From Mucilaginibacter sp. 44-25 (GTDB taxonomy: Bacteria; Bacteroidota; Bacteroidia; Sphingobacteriales; Sphingobacteriaceae), in contig MKTS01000003.1 of NCBI GenBank assembly GCA_001898335.1, positions 124,001-188,000 on the forward strand: 64,000 nt of DNA, in the 5' to 3' direction. This document shows, piece after piece, positions 18,765-28,198 of this stretch (positions are counted from its first letter, which is position 1; every line of letters starts with the position of its first letter). The position numbers and the translations under genes were made by a program. A model generated the notes under the pieces. That model was not told where the DNA came from, searched no databases, and was given only the letters and a program-made list of their open reading frames with translations.

Positions 18765-19322
18765 ATGAGATGGATTAAACCTTGTATGGTATGCGTTGTT
18801 GTGCTGCTGTACTTTGCCGCGCAGCGGGCAGTGGCGCAACCCTTTCGTACACTTACGCCTGATGATTTTCAGGGCGTGCCTAAACCCAACGGCAGGGGTG
18901 TGGTGGCTTACACCAATTGCACTCTTGACTTTAAGTTCCAGGCCAGCCGCAGGAACGGCGACTATATTTTACATTTCAATGTCAGGTTGTTCATGAACAA
19001 TTATAAATCATGGCTTGACCGCTCGCGCATAACTACAGACGCTCAGCTTGCCGAAATTTTGAAACACGAGCAGGGGCATTACAACATCGCTTTCCTGGAG
19101 CAGCAGGATATATTAAGGGTAATGAGCCGTACACGCTTCACGGCTAATTATCAGGCCGAGGCCATGAACATATTTAACCGCATAGATGCCCGCTACAAGC
19201 AGCTTAACCAGGATTATGAGCAGGATACCCAAAACATGACCAACCGGCAACAACAGCGTAGCTGGGATATTTATTTCGAAAAAAGACTGCAGTATATGCC
19301 CCCGGAGAATGCCAGCCTGTAG
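18765..19322 (+). CDS. Exported DUF922 putative zinc protease
   Basis: 185 residues with a signal peptide (about 1-24, ending AVAQ). The DUF922 domain contains a gluzincin-type HExxH motif (KHEQGHYNIA, about residues 105-114). This is the catalytic motif of secreted metalloproteases, so a periplasmic peptidase is likely, but the third ligand is not obvious and the family has no settled function. Confidence 0.82.
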   Translation: MRWIKPCMVCVVVLLYFAAQRAVAQPFRTLTPDDFQGVPKPNGRGVVAYTNCTLDFKFQASRRNGDYILHFNVRLFMNNYKSWLDRSRITTDAQLAEILKHEQGHYNIAFLEQQDILRVMSRTRFTANYQAEAMNIFNRIDARYKQLNQDYEQDTQNMTNRQQQRSWDIYFEKRLQYMPPENASL

Positions 19323-19362
19323 TGGTTTTATAGCTGCCTTTTAATATGTATTTTAGCGCCCT

Positions 19363-20118
19363 ATGCCGGTGGGTAAAAATTTGTATTTCGCGTCCGATTT
19401 TCATTTGGGAGCAATGGGTTATGCCTCCTCGCGTGAGCGGGAAGACCGCATTATCCGCTGGCTGGATGCGATCAAAGACGACGTTGCCGAATTATTCCTG
19501 ATGGGCGATGTTTTTGATTTTTGGTTCGAGTATAAAACCGTTGTTCCTAAAGGTTATATACGTTTTCTGGGAAAACTGGCTCAACTTACCGATGCCGGGG
19601 TTAAACTTTACTTGTTTAAAGGCAACCATGATATGTGGATGTTCGATTATTTTGTACAGGAGCTCGGGGCAACCATTATTGCCGATGAACTGGAAATTGA
19701 GCGTGCCGGCAAAACATTTTACCTGCACCACGGCGATGGACTGGGCCCCGGCGACAGGTTGTATAAATTCCTCAAAAAAATATTCAGAAGCAGGTTTTGC
19801 CAGTGGTTGTTTGCAAGGCTGCACCCAAACCTTGGCGTAGGTATTGCCAACGCGTGGTCGCACCAAAGCCGTATATCCAATAAGCAGGATGTATATAAGC
19901 AACAACACCAGCAGGAGTGGCTCGAGGCTTTTTCAATAGAGGTACTTAAAAGCCGCCATTTCGATTATTTTGTTTTTGGTCACCGGCATCTGCCGCTTGA
20001 TGTGCAACTACCGGATAACTCCCGATACGTAAACCTTGGCGAATGGGTAAACCACTATACCTACGCGGTGTTTGATGGTAAAAACCTGGAGTTAAGATGG
20101 TTTGAAAAAGACCGATAA
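19363..20118 (+). CDS. lpxH: UDP-2,3-diacylglucosamine hydrolase LpxH
   Basis: 251-residue calcineurin-like phosphoesterase. Metal motifs are in order: SDFHLG, GDVFDFWFEY, KGNHDMW, LHHGDG and FGHRH. The DFWFEY and GDGLGPGD blocks are those of Bacteroidota LpxH, which cleaves UDP-diacylglucosamine to lipid X in lipid A synthesis at the inner membrane. It lies 40 bases after the DUF922 gene. Confidence 0.9.
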   Translation: MPVGKNLYFASDFHLGAMGYASSREREDRIIRWLDAIKDDVAELFLMGDVFDFWFEYKTVVPKGYIRFLGKLAQLTDAGVKLYLFKGNHDMWMFDYFVQELGATIIADELEIERAGKTFYLHHGDGLGPGDRLYKFLKKIFRSRFCQWLFARLHPNLGVGIANAWSHQSRISNKQDVYKQQHQQEWLEAFSIEVLKSRHFDYFVFGHRHLPLDVQLPDNSRYVNLGEWVNHYTYAVFDGKNLELRWFEKDR

Positions 20119-20226
20119 ACGATAATCATATCTTCTTACAAAAGCCTGAATGATTTTATCACCCCAAATACGTATTTTTGCATGTTTTTTGCGGCAATTT
20201 ATTGTCCGTTATAGATTTCTATAGAA

Positions 20227-21300
20227 ATGTTAGAAAAATTAGAATTAATATATCAACGCTGGAAAACGGTTGAAGGCGAACTGAGCAGCCCCGAAGCAAT
20301 GGCTGACATGAAACGTTTTGCCCAGTTGAATAAAGAATATAAAGACCTTGCGAAGATTGTTGAGCAGTATAACATTTACAAAAATGTAATGAGCAACATC
20401 GACGCCAACAAAGAGATACTGGCTACTGAAAAGGACGAAGAGTTCCGCGAGATGGCTAAGGCTGAGCTTGACGATCTGCTTCAAAAACAGGAAGAGATGG
20501 AAGAGACGATTCGCCTGATGCTGATCCCCAAAGATCCTGAAGACTCTAAAAATGCCATTGTGGAGATACGTGGCGGTACTGGTGGCGATGAGGCAGCCCT
20601 TTTTGCCGGCGACCTTTACCGTATGTACATGCGTTACTGCGAAAAGCGCGGCTGGCGTACCGAATTGGTAGATTATACTGAGGGTACTGCTGGCGGTTAT
20701 AAAGAGATTGTCTTCAACGTAAATGCCGAGGACGCTTATGGTAACTTCAAGTACGAATCTGGAGTGCACCGTGTACAGCGCGTGCCAGATACAGAAACAC
20801 AGGGCCGCGTGCATACTTCGGCGGCATCTGTAGTAGTATTGCCCGAAGTTGATGAGTTTGATATTGAACTAAACGCTGCTGATATCCGTAAGGATCTGTT
20901 CTGCGCATCAGGCCCTGGCGGTCAGTCGGTTAATACCACCTACTCTGCTGTGCGTTTAACGCACATACCAACAGGTGTGGTAGCGCAGTGCCAGGACCAG
21001 AAATCGCAGCTAAAGAACTACGATAAGGCTTTGCAGGTATTACGCTCGCGTGTTTATGAAATGGAGTTGCAAAAGCATTTAGAGGAAACCTCTAAAAAGC
21101 GGAAAACCATGGTAGCTACCGGTGACAGAAGCGCTAAGGTACGTACCTACAACTACCCGCAGGGCCGTTTAACTGAGCATCGTATAGGTTTAACTATTTA
21201 TAACCTGCCCGGCGTGATGAATGGCGACCTGCAGGAAATTATGGAAGCGCTGCAATTCGCCGAGAATGCTGAAAAACTTAAAGAAGGAACCGTTGCTTAA
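20227..21300 (+). CDS. prfA: Peptide chain release factor 1
   Basis: 357 residues, full length for RF1. The catalytic GGQ is in GPGGQSVN, and the anticodon-mimic region precedes it; the C-terminus has the conserved RSAKVRTYNYPQGRLTEHR. It releases peptides at UAA and UAG. A TATTTTTG -7-like element lies at 20173-20180, about 47 bases before the start. Confidence 0.97.
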   Translation: MLEKLELIYQRWKTVEGELSSPEAMADMKRFAQLNKEYKDLAKIVEQYNIYKNVMSNIDANKEILATEKDEEFREMAKAELDDLLQKQEEMEETIRLMLIPKDPEDSKNAIVEIRGGTGGDEAALFAGDLYRMYMRYCEKRGWRTELVDYTEGTAGGYKEIVFNVNAEDAYGNFKYESGVHRVQRVPDTETQGRVHTSAASVVVLPEVDEFDIELNAADIRKDLFCASGPGGQSVNTTYSAVRLTHIPTGVVAQCQDQKSQLKNYDKALQVLRSRVYEMELQKHLEETSKKRKTMVATGDRSAKVRTYNYPQGRLTEHRIGLTIYNLPGVMNGDLQEIMEALQFAENAEKLKEGTVA

Positions 21301-21325
21301 GTAACAAACTTGTAAAATTTAGAAT

Positions 21326-21350
21326 AAAAGCACCTGTAGGGTGCTTTTAT
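21326..21350 (+). terminator. Terminator of prfA
   Basis: 9-base stem AAAAGCACC/GGTGCTTTT with a short loop, 26 bases after the stop codon. Confidence 0.8.
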
Positions 21351-21478
21351 TGTTTATGGCTGCTGGCTTTTCATGCCATTTTCATAATGCCCATATAATT
21401 TAGCGTTTGTAAAGTTACGTTTAGTCGTTGCTTTGCGTATGGCAGTTAACATCAGATGTAATTTAAACGCTATTATCT

Positions 21479-22402
21479 ATGCTGGCAGTAAAAAACTTAA
21501 CAGATACCAAAACTACCTTTAGCCGCGATGCAAGGTTAATGGGAACCGGGTTTGATTTTAAACTGGTTACCGACAACCCGGCATGGGCATTGGAGCGGAT
21601 AGAGGAAGCAATAGCGGAGATATCCAGAATAGAAAAACTGCTTAGTACATTTAACGAAGATAGCTCCATCAGCCAGATTAACCGTAACGCGGGCGTTGCT
21701 CCGGTTCGGGTAGATGCGGAAACATACAGATTAATTGACAGAGCTCTGCAAATATCAACCCTTACCTACGGTACCTTTGATATTGCTTATGGCATCCCTC
21801 AGAATGAAGAGGATGGCGGTGTTGCCGTTGCTACCAAAACCAAGTCGTTAAAAAAGAAAATTAGCCTTACTAACTACACCAACATTGTACTTAACGAAAC
21901 TAAGCAAACTGTTTTCTTGAAGAATAAAGCCATGCGTATTAGCCTGAGCGCCATTGGTCGTGGTTATGCTGCCGACAGGGCAAAGGTAGTACTTCAAATG
22001 CAGGGCGTTAGCAGCGGCGTAATTATTTTCGGAAGTGATATGCTTACCTGGGGCCTGCAGCCCGGCAATACTCCATGGACTATCGGCGCAGCTGATGCTT
22101 GTAAGGTAGGAGAAGTATACGCGCAAATGGATATCAGCAACATGGCGCTATCTACATCTTACAATGCCGCACCTATAAACAGCAATATGCAGATAAATAA
22201 TGCAACCGGTTTCCCTGTGAGCGCTATTAAAAGTGTAAGCATTTTAGCGCCTACTGCCGAAATGGCAGGTGCCATGACGGCGCCAATGTTTAGCATGGGG
22301 ATAAACACAGCTTTGTATATGGTTAATAAACTTAACCAGATAGCTTGTGTGGTGATTGATGATCACGAGCGTGTATACACTTCAAAACATATTCAATTGT
22401 AA
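21479..22402 (+). CDS. ApbE-like protein, probably catalytically impaired
   Basis: 307 residues with the ApbE (FAD:protein FMN transferase) layout: RLMGTGFDFKLV, EKLLSTFNEDSSISQIN, TYGTFDIAYG and SLSAIGRGYAADRAK. Key late motifs are altered. The usual SHIIDPRTG block reads MQINNATGFPV, and the metal-binding Asp before the conserved Thr (normally ADALATA) is replaced in AEMAGAMTAPM. There is no signal peptide, whereas most ApbE proteins are exported. It may have lost FMN transfer, or act on a different substrate. It stands alone between two terminators. Confidence 0.75.
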   Translation: MLAVKNLTDTKTTFSRDARLMGTGFDFKLVTDNPAWALERIEEAIAEISRIEKLLSTFNEDSSISQINRNAGVAPVRVDAETYRLIDRALQISTLTYGTFDIAYGIPQNEEDGGVAVATKTKSLKKKISLTNYTNIVLNETKQTVFLKNKAMRISLSAIGRGYAADRAKVVLQMQGVSSGVIIFGSDMLTWGLQPGNTPWTIGAADACKVGEVYAQMDISNMALSTSYNAAPINSNMQINNATGFPVSAIKSVSILAPTAEMAGAMTAPMFSMGINTALYMVNKLNQIACVVIDDHERVYTSKHIQL

Positions 22403-22448
22403 TATAAGCGGCTTTGCCGCTCGCATATAAACCTGATTAATCAATTAT

Positions 22449-22490
22449 TGCGCTGAGTATTAAGCAAACTTAATACTCAGCGCATTTTTT
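22449..22490 (+). terminator. Strong terminator after ApbE-like gene
   Basis: Perfect 16-base arms (22449-22464 and 22469-22484), CAAA loop, then a T-run. Confidence 0.9.
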
Positions 22491-22564
22491 ACATATTAAC
22501 ACATAGTGCAAAGAAAGGCCTGTGCTTTATCTTTGTTTAATTTTGCTTTTCGCTGCTACTGTAA

Positions 22565-22903
22565 ATGACGAAGTGGTTTTTGTATATTGTAACCTTGTTG
22601 CTGCTGGCTCCGCTTTCGTTGTACCCGAGAGAGGCCAACCGGCCCGATTCGTCGGTAGTCAAAATCAAAAGGTATATACCATTAAACACATTTATTACGT
22701 TCCAGCAAAGAGACACTGTAACAAAAGGCCGGCAGAAGCCATCTGATGAGGATAAAAAGAAAATTAAGGAGATAGCTAAAGCTAAAAAGCTACCCAAACC
22801 CGAGAAAATAGAGGAGGTAAAAACCGATAAGCCTAAACCGCCGCGTAAACGCAGGCCCGAAGGTGTGGAAAGGCCACCGGAAATACCAAGAAGAAACGAG
22901 TAA
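22565..22903 (+). CDS. Small secreted Lys/Pro-rich protein
   Basis: 112 residues: a hydrophobic signal (TKWFLYIVTLLLLAPLSLYP), a short middle, and a Lys/Glu/Pro-rich C-terminal half with no recognisable domain. No family recognised. It is 13 bases before the beta-barrel gene and then the OmpR/HisKA pair, so it may be part of one envelope-stress type operon; that is inference from position. Confidence 0.65.
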   Translation: MTKWFLYIVTLLLLAPLSLYPREANRPDSSVVKIKRYIPLNTFITFQQRDTVTKGRQKPSDEDKKKIKEIAKAKKLPKPEKIEEVKTDKPKPPRKRRPEGVERPPEIPRRNE

Positions 22904-22916
22904 CCATAGTATATTG

Positions 22917-23801
22917 ATGAGATATATTGGCGCCCTCATACTGATATTTACTTTTAACACGCTGCTGGCATCTGCAAAATTAGCCGGTCTTGAAGCGTAT
23001 AGGAACTACCATGCGGTAGCCGATACCGATACGGTAAAACCTATCCGAAAAAGTTCGGCATCTGTTGGGGTTACATATGGCAGCGATGCGTTGTTTTTTG
23101 GCCGGACAGGCCCTATTAAGTATCCGTTCGTATCTACAGATATTGTTATTAACAGCAAACCCGGCTTTTTCGCCTATGGCTCCGCACTTAAGGTTTTAGG
23201 CTATAAACCCTTAGTTGATGAAATTGACGTGGGCGGCGGATATTACTATCGTCTTTCAAAAAAGTATACCGGTACTATAAGTTACACCCGTTTCATCTTT
23301 AACAAGGAGGCTAACATCATTAAATCGGCTTCGTCAAATGATATTAACTGGAAAAACAGTTTCGATTTTAAATCCTTCCGTACCAGTATAACCGCCGATT
23401 ATCTTTTCGGGAAATCATATGACGTATTTACCACCCTCAGCGTGTCTAAATACATTGAAAGTAAGTTTAGTATTTTTAATGACCAGGACTACCTGTCGGT
23501 TACGCCCTCGGTAAGTATGATACTGGGTACCCAGAATTTTGTGCAGCGCTACGCTGTTGACCACGAACGAACGCTGGAGTATACCAACATCTACCTGCCT
23601 GATGAGAATGCCCGGATGGCCAGGGCGAATTCTCGCTTCAACGCGCTCAATTACAGCTTTAAGCTGCCTTTGGCTTATAATACGCCGCATTATACTTTGG
23701 AAGCATCATGGAGATATTCTATGCCTGTTAACGTTGAAGGCTTGTTGCGTAACCACCGCGAATCATTTTTTAATTTCACCTTTTATTACGTTTTTTATTA
23801 A
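22917..23801 (+). CDS. Putative outer-membrane beta-barrel protein
   Basis: 294 residues from the ATG at 22917, chosen because it puts a signal peptide (MRYIGALILIFTFNTLLASA) at the N-terminus; an upstream in-frame ATG at 22863 would overlap the previous gene. The rest is a series of alternating-residue strands rich in Tyr and Phe, ending in an aromatic (FNFTFYYVFY), which fits a 10-12-strand outer-membrane barrel. No specific family recognised. The next gene starts at the base after its stop codon. Confidence 0.7.
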   Translation: MRYIGALILIFTFNTLLASAKLAGLEAYRNYHAVADTDTVKPIRKSSASVGVTYGSDALFFGRTGPIKYPFVSTDIVINSKPGFFAYGSALKVLGYKPLVDEIDVGGGYYYRLSKKYTGTISYTRFIFNKEANIIKSASSNDINWKNSFDFKSFRTSITADYLFGKSYDVFTTLSVSKYIESKFSIFNDQDYLSVTPSVSMILGTQNFVQRYAVDHERTLEYTNIYLPDENARMARANSRFNALNYSFKLPLAYNTPHYTLEASWRYSMPVNVEGLLRNHRESFFNFTFYYVFY

Positions 23802-24485
23802 ATGAACGTACTGATCATTGAAGACGAGAAGGCACTGGCTCATGAACTGGAGCTTTTTCTCACCAAGCATAACTATATTTGTGAAATTAGTTATGATGGT
23901 GCTTCCGCCTCAGAGAAGATAGCGGTTAACCTGTACGATTTTATCCTGCTTGACCTTGGCCTCCCCGATTATGACGGACTGGACCTGTTAAAAGAAGCCC
24001 GCGGTACTAACCCGGATGCCGCTTGTATTATCCTTACGGCCCGGGCTGAGGTAAGCGATCGCATAAAAGGTCTTGACCTGGGTGCCGATGACTACCTACC
24101 GAAGCCTTTCTCACTACTTGAGCTGCAAAGCCGTATGCAGGCGATCATCAGGCGTAAGTTTGGGGTGCCGCAAAATATCATTGATCTGGATGGTTTTATG
24201 GTAAACCTTACCGATCGCACTATTAGCTACCAGGAAGCCCAGGTAAGCGCCATTACCAAAAAAGAGTTTGACCTCCTGGCTTATCTGTTGCTGCACAAGA
24301 ATCGTACGCTTACCAGGGCGCAACTGGGCGAGCATATCTGGGGCAGCGTGATCAATGACGATTACGACTCTAATTTTATTGATGCCCATATTAAAAATAT
24401 ACGCAAGAAACTAAATGCCCTTGCCCCTGCCGACTGGCTCGAAACCGTACGTGGCCTGGGCTACCGGATAAAAACAAACGCTTAA
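23802..24485 (+). CDS. OmpR-family response regulator
   Basis: 227 residues: receiver with phospho-acceptor D51 (LLDLGLPD) and conserved LPKPFS, then a winged-helix OmpR/PhoB output domain (about 130-225; RTLTRAQLGEHIWG, GLGYRI). It starts immediately after the beta-barrel stop and is followed 5 bases on by its cognate kinase. Confidence 0.94.
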   Translation: MNVLIIEDEKALAHELELFLTKHNYICEISYDGASASEKIAVNLYDFILLDLGLPDYDGLDLLKEARGTNPDAACIILTARAEVSDRIKGLDLGADDYLPKPFSLLELQSRMQAIIRRKFGVPQNIIDLDGFMVNLTDRTISYQEAQVSAITKKEFDLLAYLLLHKNRTLTRAQLGEHIWGSVINDDYDSNFIDAHIKNIRKKLNALAPADWLETVRGLGYRIKTNA

Positions 24486-24490
24486 AGCAA

Positions 24491-25828
24491 TTGAAGCTTC
24501 AAACTAAACTCACACTGTTCAATACCATATCCAAACTGGTTATTGTAACCTTGTTTGTTTTACTGCTGCCGGGCATTATTGAAAGTATTAATAAGAACTA
24601 TACGGATAGCCGGCTGATCAAACAGCGTGATAAGCTGCTGGATATTGTGCACAAAAAAGGCATTAGCAACTATATCGAAAATGGCGAAAGCTATGGCAGC
24701 TATCTACCGTTAAAAGAAGAGTACATTAGCCTTGATGAGGCTGAGCCGGGACTACACCTCGATACCATAAAAGACGAAAAGCGTATTATTGAGCAGGATA
24801 CTATTGACTACCGAATCCTTAGCCATACATTTATTGCGGGCAAGAAGAACTATCTGCTGGAAATTGGTAAAAGCAGCGATACTATTGGTGAAACAAGCGG
24901 CCCTTTACAAAGTATTGCCTTCCTGTTGTTACTGGGCATGGTACTGCTTACCATACTGGCCGACCAAGCTTACTCCAACTATATATTAAGGCCGCTGCGC
25001 ATTATTATCCGTACCAAACTACTGGGTAAAAAGTTTCCGAGCTTCACCGCTTACAAAGAGGTTAAAACCAGCACGGTCGATTTTCAGCATCTGGATATCA
25101 GTATCCATAAAATGGTGGAAACCATTGAAGGCGCATTTCAGAAAGAGCGGGAGTTTATTTCCAACGCTTCGCATGAGCTCATGACGCCGATCTCTATCCT
25201 GCAATCAAAAATTGAGAATTTATTTGAGCAGGATGATATTGCCGACGATACCAAGCTGCGCCTGCTGGAAATGCAAAAAATACTTAACCGGCTAAAAAGT
25301 ATCACCAAAACGCTATTGCTGATATCGCAGATAGAAAATCACCAGTTCTTAAAAGAGGATACCGTTACTGCAGGTAGCTTGCTGCAGGACGTATATGAAG
25401 AAATATCTATACGCCTGCAGGATAAAAATATCAACCTCGAACTCGGAGTATCAGATGATGTGGAACTCATTAACGTAAATAAGTTTTTACTGTTCAACCT
25501 GTTATTTAACCTCATTAATAACGCAATCAAATACAACAGGGAAAATGGCAAAATTACAGTAACGGCTAAATGGGCAAGCGGCCAGTACGCTATAAGTATA
25601 GCCGACACCGGTATAGGTATAGCTGAAGAAGAACTTCCATTTATATTTAATCGGTTCAAAAAACTTAAAAAATCACTTTCACAGGACAGCTTTGGGTTGG
25701 GGCTGCCTATTGTGCGCTCAATTGCCGATTTCCACCAAATAGAAATACAGGTATCTTCTGTACAGGGTGAGGGCAGTACATTTACCCTACTTTTACCGCC
25801 TGGATTAATTAACGCGACTGTTAAATAA
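24491..25828 (+). CDS. HisKA-type sensor histidine kinase
   Basis: 445 residues from a TTG start; no closer ATG fits. Two membrane segments (about 12-30 and 140-158) bracket a periplasmic sensor of about 110 residues, followed by a HisKA domain with H228 (NASHELMTP) and a HATPase domain (LINNAIKYN, ADTGIGI, DSFGLGL). There is no obvious HAMP repeat. Partner of the OmpR regulator just upstream. Confidence 0.93.
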   Translation: MKLQTKLTLFNTISKLVIVTLFVLLLPGIIESINKNYTDSRLIKQRDKLLDIVHKKGISNYIENGESYGSYLPLKEEYISLDEAEPGLHLDTIKDEKRIIEQDTIDYRILSHTFIAGKKNYLLEIGKSSDTIGETSGPLQSIAFLLLLGMVLLTILADQAYSNYILRPLRIIIRTKLLGKKFPSFTAYKEVKTSTVDFQHLDISIHKMVETIEGAFQKEREFISNASHELMTPISILQSKIENLFEQDDIADDTKLRLLEMQKILNRLKSITKTLLLISQIENHQFLKEDTVTAGSLLQDVYEEISIRLQDKNINLELGVSDDVELINVNKFLLFNLLFNLINNAIKYNRENGKITVTAKWASGQYAISIADTGIGIAEEELPFIFNRFKKLKKSLSQDSFGLGLPIVRSIADFHQIEIQVSSVQGEGSTFTLLLPPGLINATVK

Positions 25829-26031
25829 TATTGTACTAAAAAGCGGGCAACTCTATCCACAATTGTGATAGTTGTGACAGTCTTAGTGTTGCGTCTCTTT
25901 CGCAAATATTAAAATACTTTATTACAAGTGTAATAAACCTCAATATTCATAGGTAAAGTATCATAATATGCAACCGGCGCTATTTGGCATTTGCTTTGTA
26001 AATACCCCGTATACACACAACAAATTTTAAA

Positions 26032-26715
26032 ATGAAAACATTAAAGATAAAAATTGCTACTTACAGTATTGCTTTGGCTTCATTAGGCGTATTAGCCTCA
26101 GGTTGCGATTCTATGACTAAAACCCAAAAAGGTGCTGCCATAGGTGCTGGTGCAGGTGGTACAATTGGTGCCTTTATTGGTAAAGCAGCAGGTAACACTG
26201 CATTGGGTGCTATAATAGGTGGTGCTGTGGGCGGTACAGCAGGTGCTTTTATTGGCCGTAACATGGACCGCCAGGCAGCAGAAATTAAACAAACTGTTCC
26301 GGGCGCTACAGTTACCCGTGAGGGAGAAGGTATATTGGTAAAATTTGATTCAGGTATTTTGTTTGATACCGATAAATCAGATTTGAAATCAGCAGCCCGT
26401 ACTAATTTGGCTAACCTGGCTACCTCATTGCAAAACAACCCGCAAACCAACATCCTGATTGTGGGACATACTGATAACACCGGTAGCGATACCTATAACC
26501 AGGGATTGTCAGTTCGTCGTGCCGAATCCGTAAAATCATTTCTGATGGCGAACAATGTTGCATCATCACGTTTAACCACCAGTGGTAAAGGCGAAAGTGA
26601 GCCTATTGCTGATAACAATACTGCTGCCGGTCGCGCGCAAAACCGCCGTGTAGAAATTGTTATTGTGGCTAATGATGCCATGAAAAACGAAGCTCGTCAG
26701 CAATCAGGCCAATAA
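26032..26715 (+). CDS. OmpA-family lipoprotein with glycine zipper
   Basis: 227 residues. Lipoprotein signal ending LASGC, then a Gly/Ala-rich glycine-zipper segment (about 33-80), then an OmpA C-terminal peptidoglycan-binding domain with ILFDTDKSDL, GHTDNTGSD and RAQNRRVEI. It probably links the outer membrane to the wall. Monocistronic with its own terminator. Confidence 0.93.
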   Translation: MKTLKIKIATYSIALASLGVLASGCDSMTKTQKGAAIGAGAGGTIGAFIGKAAGNTALGAIIGGAVGGTAGAFIGRNMDRQAAEIKQTVPGATVTREGEGILVKFDSGILFDTDKSDLKSAARTNLANLATSLQNNPQTNILIVGHTDNTGSDTYNQGLSVRRAESVKSFLMANNVASSRLTTSGKGESEPIADNNTAAGRAQNRRVEIVIVANDAMKNEARQQSGQ

Positions 26716-26744
26716 AAAAATTCTGATTAATAGTTTTTTAGTTT

Positions 26745-26775
26745 AGCCCCGCGATTATCGCGGGGCTTTGCTTTT
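26745..26775 (+). terminator. Terminator of the OmpA-type gene
   Basis: AGCCCCGCG/CGCGGGGCT stem with a 5-base loop followed by a T-rich stretch. Confidence 0.88.
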
Positions 26776-26824
26776 TGATAGTTGTGCAACCCCACGCATA
26801 GTCAATTTTTTTTACCTTTGCCGC

Positions 26825-28195
26825 ATGGCATCCATCAAACCATCAGTACCTAAGGGCACGCGTGATTTCTCTCCGGCCGAAATGGCAAAACGTAACTTTA
26901 TTTTTGATACCATTAAAAGCGTTTTCAGAAAATACGGTTACCAGCAGATAGAAACACCGTCGATGGAAAATTTAAGCACCCTTACCGGCAAATATGGCGA
27001 TGAGGGTGATAAATTGATTTTTAAAATACTCAATAGTGGAGATTATTTAGCCAAAGCCGATGGGCAAGCCTTAGCCGCCCGTAATTCTAACGCGGCTATT
27101 TCCTCTATTTCCGAAAAAGCTTTGCGCTACGATTTGACCGTACCCTTTGCGCGATACGTAGTACAGCACCAAAACGAGATTGCCTTTCCGTTTAAGCGTT
27201 TCCAGGTGCAGCCGGTGTGGCGGGCCGACAGGCCTCAGAAAGGCCGCTACCGTGAGTTTTACCAATGCGATGCCGACGTGGTTGGTTCGCCCTCGTTACT
27301 CAACGAGGCGGAGTTTATCCTGATCTACAATGAAGCCCTAAGTAAACTGGGCCTTACGGATTTTACCATCAAGATCAACAACCGCAAAATACTTTCGGGC
27401 ATAGCCCAGGTGATAGATAAACACGATAGTATTATAGACCTTACCGTAGCTATTGATAAGCTGGACAAGATAGGGCTGGATGGCGTGACTAAAGAACTGC
27501 TCGAGCGGGGCTTTACGGAGGCCGATATCGAAAAAATAAAACCCATTATTCTGCTGGAAGGCACTAATGAGGAAAAGCTGGAAAGCCTGCGCAAGGCTTT
27601 GGCGAGTTCAGAAATAGGGCTGCTGGGCTGTGACGAAATTGAAAAAGTATTTGCCTACATAGCCGCTTGCAAGCCGCTTAACGCTAAACTGGAACTGGAT
27701 ATTACACTCGCGCGAGGGTTAAACTATTACACCGGGGCCATTTTTGAAGTGAAGGCCAATGGCGTAGCCATAGGCAGCATTGGCGGCGGCGGCCGCTATG
27801 ACGACCTCACCGGTATGTTTGGTTTAAAAGGACTTACCGGCGCGGGTATCTCGTTCGGTGCTGATCGTATTTATGATGTGATGGAAGAGTTAAATCTTTT
27901 TCCGGCCTCAACTCACCAAAGTACACAAGTGCTCATCTGCTGTTTTGATGCCGATGGGGAAACATTTGCCTTACCGCTCCTGCAATTGTTTCGCGATCAT
28001 GAGCTCAACGCTGAGCTTTACCCGGCCGGCGCTAAAATTAAGAAGCAAATGGACTATGCCAATAGCAAGCAGATCCCGTTTGTGGTGATCATCGGCAGCG
28101 AGGAAATACAAACCGGCTTGCTTAGCCTTAAAAATATGCTGACCGGCGAGCAGGAAAAATTAACCGCTGCGGCTGTGCTCGAAAAACTTGGCTAA
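26825..28195 (+). CDS. hisS: Histidyl-tRNA synthetase
   Basis: 456 residues from the ATG at 26825, which gives the expected N-terminus (MASIKPSVPKGTRDF). Class II motif 2 is around FQVQPVWRADRPQKGRYREF and the HisA motif LARGLNYYTGA is present. TACCTTTG at 26813-26820 matches the promoter -7 consensus only 4 bases before this ATG, which would make the mRNA nearly leaderless. It converges on the amidase gene with a 3-base gap. Confidence 0.97.
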   Translation: MASIKPSVPKGTRDFSPAEMAKRNFIFDTIKSVFRKYGYQQIETPSMENLSTLTGKYGDEGDKLIFKILNSGDYLAKADGQALAARNSNAAISSISEKALRYDLTVPFARYVVQHQNEIAFPFKRFQVQPVWRADRPQKGRYREFYQCDADVVGSPSLLNEAEFILIYNEALSKLGLTDFTIKINNRKILSGIAQVIDKHDSIIDLTVAIDKLDKIGLDGVTKELLERGFTEADIEKIKPIILLEGTNEEKLESLRKALASSEIGLLGCDEIEKVFAYIAACKPLNAKLELDITLARGLNYYTGAIFEVKANGVAIGSIGGGGRYDDLTGMFGLKGLTGAGISFGADRIYDVMEELNLFPASTHQSTQVLICCFDADGETFALPLLQLFRDHELNAELYPAGAKIKKQMDYANSKQIPFVVIIGSEEIQTGLLSLKNMLTGEQEKLTAAAVLEKLG

Positions 28196-28198
28196 GAC

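Noticed and set aside
22522..22746. 74-codon frame overlapping the small Lys/Pro-rich gene
   Set aside because: The frame starting at 22565 has a signal peptide and leads into the next gene; this one has neither.
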